DNA of 5,077 nucleotides from Prevotellaceae bacterium (lineage in GTDB: Bacteria > Bacteroidota > Bacteroidia > Bacteroidales > UBA932): assembly GCA_031259935.1 (NCBI GenBank), contig JAIRKV010000108.1:1-5077 (forward strand), written 5' to 3'. Shown piece by piece: positions 5,055 to 5,077 of this stretch (the first letter of the stretch is position 1; each line of letters opens with the position of its first letter). A program made the position numbers and the translations under genes. The notes beneath the pieces are model-generated. The model had not been told where the DNA came from and did not search any database. It was given only the letters and a program-made list of their open reading frames with translations.

Positions 5055-5077
5055 AATTTATTTTATAATTTTTAATT

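Overview
The window looks like a chromosomal segment from a member of the Bacteroidota, most likely Bacteroidales-like. The evidence is protein style (a Bacteroidetes-type DsbD, a TlpA-like lipoprotein with a GVTRNVLI block, an S51 dipeptidase close to other Bacteroidetes PepE), AT-rich spacers, and almost no Shine-Dalgarno sequences ahead of the genes. All intact genes lie on the minus strand. The species cannot be named from the sequence alone.

Positions 762-5054 hold a compact four-gene block, read right to left: dsbD (5054-3066), rsgA (3032-2100), a TlpA/ResA-like thioredoxin lipoprotein (2044-1520) and pepE (1475-762). Gaps are 33, 55 and 44 bases. No terminator-like hairpin is evident in them, so co-transcription from a promoter to the right of the window is plausible. 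DsbD moves reducing power across the inner membrane and the lipoprotein is a likely periplasmic-side client. RsgA (ribosome assembly) and PepE (Asp-X dipeptide turnover) are cytoplasmic housekeeping proteins.

Positions 1-760 are much more AT-rich: about 25% GC by hand count, against roughly 42-45% in sampled rows of the gene block. At the left edge (266 to 1, running off the window) is the start of a Nim-like pyridoxamine-phosphate-oxidase-family flavoprotein. Next come a 9-base-period repeat with an adjoining hairpin (377-452) and a roughly 280-bp miniature insertion sequence (476-756). The mini-IS has 14-bp perfect terminal inverted repeats around a 5' remnant of an IS5-type (DUF4096-like) transposase. 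It ends 5 bases from the pepE stop codon.

The gene block itself is conventional. The most unusual material is the 370-760 stretch: a mini-IS with a dead start codon behind an intact ribosome-binding site, an internal inverted repeat that can pair upstream leader with the first transposase codons, and the 9-base repeat. A smaller point of note is the lack of the usual cis-proline in the thioredoxin-like lipoprotein.
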